Shown in pieces: positions 24,072-26,406 of a DNA stretch of 26,406 bases. The notes under the pieces are model-generated. The model saw only the letters and a list, made by a program, of their open reading frames with translations. It did no database searches and had not been told where the DNA came from. The position numbers and the translations under genes were made by a program. This DNA comes from an uncultured Paraprevotella sp. (GTDB taxonomy: Bacteria > Bacteroidota > Bacteroidia > Bacteroidales > Bacteroidaceae): positions 1 through 26,406 of the forward strand of contig CAJUGV010000017.1 of NCBI GenBank assembly GCA_910586505.1, given 5' to 3'. The stretch's first letter is position 1; each line of letters begins with the position of its first letter.

Positions 24072-26126
24072 ATGCAAAAAGGAAACATTGGGGTTACGAC
24101 AGAGAACATCTTCCCCGTCATCAAAAAATTCTTGTATAGTGATCACGAAATCTTTATCCGCGAAATCGTATCCAACGCCGTGGACGCCACTCAAAAACTC
24201 AAAACACTGGCCAACAAGGGTGACTTCAAAGGAGAAACCGGCGAACTGAAGGTGTCGGTGACGGTGGACAAAGACAACGGCACCATCACCGTGAGCGACC
24301 GAGGTATCGGTATGACGGAAGAGGAAATAGACAGATATATCAATCAGATAGCTTTCTCGGGCGCAAACGATTTTCTGGATAAGTATAAAGACGACGCCAA
24401 TGCCATCATCGGACACTTCGGACTGGGATTCTACTCCTCGTTTATGGTGAGCAAGAAAGTGGAAATCATAACCAAAAGCCATCAGGAAGGCGCAAAAGCC
24501 GTAAAATGGAGCTGCGACGGAAGTCCCTCTTATGAGATAGAAGAAACGGAAAAGAGCGACCGCGGTACGGATATCATCATGTATATCGACGATGATTGCA
24601 AAGACTTCCTGGAAAAGAACAAAATAGAAGAACTTCTCAGAAAATACTGCCGTTTCCTCGCCATACCGGTAGTGTTCGGCAAAAAAACAGAATGGAAAGA
24701 CGGCAAGCAAGTGGACACGGAAGAAGATAATGTGATCAACAACACGACTCCCATCTGGACCAGAAAACCGTCTGAACTGAAAGACGAAGACTACAAGACG
24801 TTCTATCGCGAACTGTATCCGATGAGCGACGAGCCTCTGTTCTGGATTCATCTGAACGTAGACTACCCGTTCAATCTGACAGGCGTACTGTATTTCCCGA
24901 AAATCAAGAATAATATCGAACTGCAGCGTAACAAAATCCAGTTGTACTGCAATCAGGTGTATGTGACAGACAGTGTGGAAGGCATCGTACCGGACTTCCT
25001 CACCTTGCTTCACGGAGTCATCGACTCTCCGGACATTCCGTTGAATGTCAGCCGTAGCTACCTCCAGAGCGACAGCAACGTTAAGAAGATATCCAGCTAC
25101 ATCACAAAGAAAGTCAGCGACCGCCTGCAGAGCCTCTTCAAAAACGACCGTAAGGAATTTGAAGAAAAGTGGGACGACATCAAAATCTTCATCAACTACG
25201 GAATGCTGACACAGGATGACTTCTATGACAAGGCCAAGAACTTCGCACTGTTTAAAGACTGCAGCGGCAAATATTTCACATTCGAAGAATACCGTCAGCT
25301 CATCAAAGACAACCAGACCGACAAAGACGGTAATCTGGTTTATCTGTATGCTCAGAACAAGGAAGCGCAATACAGCTATATCGAAGCTGCCGAAAACAAG
25401 GGATACAGCGTATTGCTACTCGACGGTCAGCTTGACACACCTATCGTATCCATGCTGGAGAGAAAATTCGAAAAGAGCAGTTTCACCCGCGTAGACTCCG
25501 ACATCATAGACCGTCTCATTAAAAAGGAGACTCCCGAAGCATCGGAACAGGATAAGGAAAAGAATGCCAACCTGTCGGTAATCTTTAACAGCCAGATGCC
25601 TAAGTTGAACAAAACAGAATTCCATACCGAAGCACAGGCTATGGGTGAAAACGGCCTGCCTGTCATGATTACCCAAAGCGAGTATATGCGACGCATGAAG
25701 GACATGGCACACATCCAGCCCGGCATGTCGTTCTACGGCGAAATGCCGGATATGTACACGCTGGTACTCAATACCGACCATCCCCTGATCAAGGAGGTAA
25801 TGAATGAAAGTGAAAATGCCACCGCAGAATTGCTGCATCCGGTTGAAGCAGAAATAAAGGGATTGCATGCACGCGAAGCTGTACTCCACCAGCAGCAAGA
25901 CGGCAAGAAACCGGAAGAAATCACGCAGGAACAGAAAGACGATCTGGAAAAATGCCATAACGATATCCGTTCTGAAGAACAAAAAAAGAATGACATATTG
26001 GCTAACTATGGAAAAGACAATAAAAAAGTACACCAACTCATAGACTTAGCCTTGCTGCAAAACGGTATGCTCACAGGTGAAGCGCTAAGCAACTTTGTAA
26101 AAAGGAGCATTGACTTGATTCGGTAA
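24072..26126 (+). CDS. htpG: Molecular chaperone HtpG (Hsp90)
   Basis: The 684-residue protein has the Hsp90 layout without an eukaryotic charged linker. The N-terminal GHKL ATPase has Glu31 (catalytic) and NAVDA (35-39), DRGIGM (76-81), and GHFGLGF (114-120). The middle domain contains LNVSRSYLQ with the conserved arginine that contacts ATP. The C-terminal dimerisation domain runs from about residue 510 and contains a Lys/Glu-rich insertion (about 610-650) seen in Bacteroidetes members. It is a cytoplasmic ATP-driven dimer that helps late folding of client proteins in stress. The gap to clpC is 121 bp with a strong terminator between, so it must have its own promoter, which I could not identify with confidence. 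A long hairpin follows the stop. Confidence 0.97.
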   Translation: MQKGNIGVTTENIFPVIKKFLYSDHEIFIREIVSNAVDATQKLKTLANKGDFKGETGELKVSVTVDKDNGTITVSDRGIGMTEEEIDRYINQIAFSGANDFLDKYKDDANAIIGHFGLGFYSSFMVSKKVEIITKSHQEGAKAVKWSCDGSPSYEIEETEKSDRGTDIIMYIDDDCKDFLEKNKIEELLRKYCRFLAIPVVFGKKTEWKDGKQVDTEEDNVINNTTPIWTRKPSELKDEDYKTFYRELYPMSDEPLFWIHLNVDYPFNLTGVLYFPKIKNNIELQRNKIQLYCNQVYVTDSVEGIVPDFLTLLHGVIDSPDIPLNVSRSYLQSDSNVKKISSYITKKVSDRLQSLFKNDRKEFEEKWDDIKIFINYGMLTQDDFYDKAKNFALFKDCSGKYFTFEEYRQLIKDNQTDKDGNLVYLYAQNKEAQYSYIEAAENKGYSVLLLDGQLDTPIVSMLERKFEKSSFTRVDSDIIDRLIKKETPEASEQDKEKNANLSVIFNSQMPKLNKTEFHTEAQAMGENGLPVMITQSEYMRRMKDMAHIQPGMSFYGEMPDMYTLVLNTDHPLIKEVMNESENATAELLHPVEAEIKGLHAREAVLHQQQDGKKPEEITQEQKDDLEKCHNDIRSEEQKKNDILANYGKDNKKVHQLIDLALLQNGMLTGEALSNFVKRSIDLIR

Positions 26127-26143
26127 AACCATCATCGATACCC

Positions 26144-26192
26144 ATTACACACCCCGCCGGTATTCCTCAGGAAAACCAACGGGGTGTGTAAT
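26144..26192 (+). terminator. Long hairpin after htpG, probable terminator
   Basis: Arms 26144-26156 and 26180-26192 are a perfect 13-bp inverted repeat (ATTACACACCCCG with its complement). The 23-nt interior can pair further with one mismatch (GGTATTCC with GGAAAACC). There is no strong T-run on either side, so termination may be partial or Rho-assisted. Confidence 0.6.
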
Positions 26193-26277
26193 TAGTATAA
26201 CGTATATTCCAGAATCCCCCCTTGCGTGTCAACCTGGTTCTTACAAAAGAGATTTTCTTAAAAAAAGATACAAAAAG

Positions 26278-26309
26278 CTTGGAGAGTTACGTAAAATCTC
26301 GTAATTTTG
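26278..26309 (+). promoter_or_regulatory. Promoter of the tRNA-Arg gene
   Basis: TAATTTTG (26302-26309) is an exact match to the Bacteroides -7 consensus. CTTG (26278-26281) lies 20 nt upstream in the -33 position. The predicted start is near 26315, about 17 nt before the tRNA. Confidence 0.7.
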
Positions 26310-26331
26310 CAAGCGAAACAAAAAAACAAAT

Positions 26332-26405
26332 GGCTCCGTAGCTCAACTGAATAGAGCATCTGACTACGGATCAGAAGGTTACAGGTTTGAATCCTGTCGG
26401 AGTCA
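26332..26405 (+). tRNA. tRNA-Arg, anticodon ACG
   Basis: A full cloverleaf of 74 nt can be drawn. The acceptor stem GGCTCCG pairs with CGGAGTC (one G-U), the D arm is GCTC/GAGC with a 9-nt loop, and the anticodon arm TCTGA-CTACGGA-TCAGA has anticodon ACG. The variable loop has 5 nt, the T arm is ACAGG/CCTGT with loop TTTGAAT, and the discriminator is A73. It reads CGN arginine codons after deamination of A34. The window ends one base later, so whether CCA is encoded cannot be seen. Confidence 0.96.
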
Positions 26406-26406
26406 C

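Noticed and set aside
24048..25370. A 440-codon open frame on the minus strand opposite htpG
   Set aside because: It mirrors the codon structure of htpG, has no recognisable domain, and consists of Val/Phe-rich text typical of antisense shadow frames. The same applies to the 344-codon frame opposite clpC (22895-23929) and the 344-codon frame opposite gyrA (19762-20796).

Overview
The window is a chromosomal segment of a Bacteroidales bacterium, most probably Bacteroides or a close relative. The evidence is a UpxY-type antiterminator heading a polysaccharide locus, GyrA, ClpC and HtpG of Bacteroidetes type, promoters of the form TTTG-(19 to 23 nt)-TAnnTTTG, and no obvious Shine-Dalgarno sequences. 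No CRISPR array, insertion sequence or rRNA was seen.

Left half (1-13600): a capsular or surface polysaccharide operon, read entirely on the minus strand from about 13550 leftward and leaving the window at base 1. In transcription order it holds upxY; a Wzx flippase; a short-chain dehydrogenase; a MenD-like ThDP enzyme; a polysaccharide pyruvyl transferase; a Wzy-type polymerase; a WbsX/GH99-like protein; a GT2 glycosyltransferase; a membrane-anchored LVIVD-like propeller protein; a second pyruvyl transferase; a GT4 glycosyltransferase; and the N-terminal part of a WecG/TagA/CpsF glycosyltransferase. Most spacings are 5-30 bp or overlaps. This is a Wzx/Wzy-dependent pathway: sugars are assembled on undecaprenyl phosphate, modified with pyruvate and perhaps with a product of the MenD-like/SDR pair, flipped, then polymerised. 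The genes from about 500 to 7270 are clearly more AT-rich than upxY-wzx-SDR-menD-like, so the locus looks mosaic.

Middle (13600-20955): a nested inverted repeat separates the capsule operon from a minus-strand housekeeping block in the order gyrA, two TPR proteins with signal peptides, a tRNA-dihydrouridine synthase and a GH43 arabinanase-like enzyme.

Right (20956-26406): a divergent control region of about 440 bp, then plus-strand clpC and htpG, each with a hairpin terminator, then a tRNA-Arg(ACG) at the right edge with a good Bacteroides-type promoter. The clpC upstream region carries a sequence close to a sigma-54 -24/-12 promoter.

Most notable: a 9-base homopolymer inside the propeller gene (possible phase variation); a perfect 12-bp hairpin covering the annotated upxY start codon; two mutually exclusive hairpins upstream of the capsule promoter; an uncharacterised MenD-like/SDR pair; and the sigma-54-like promoter of clpC.
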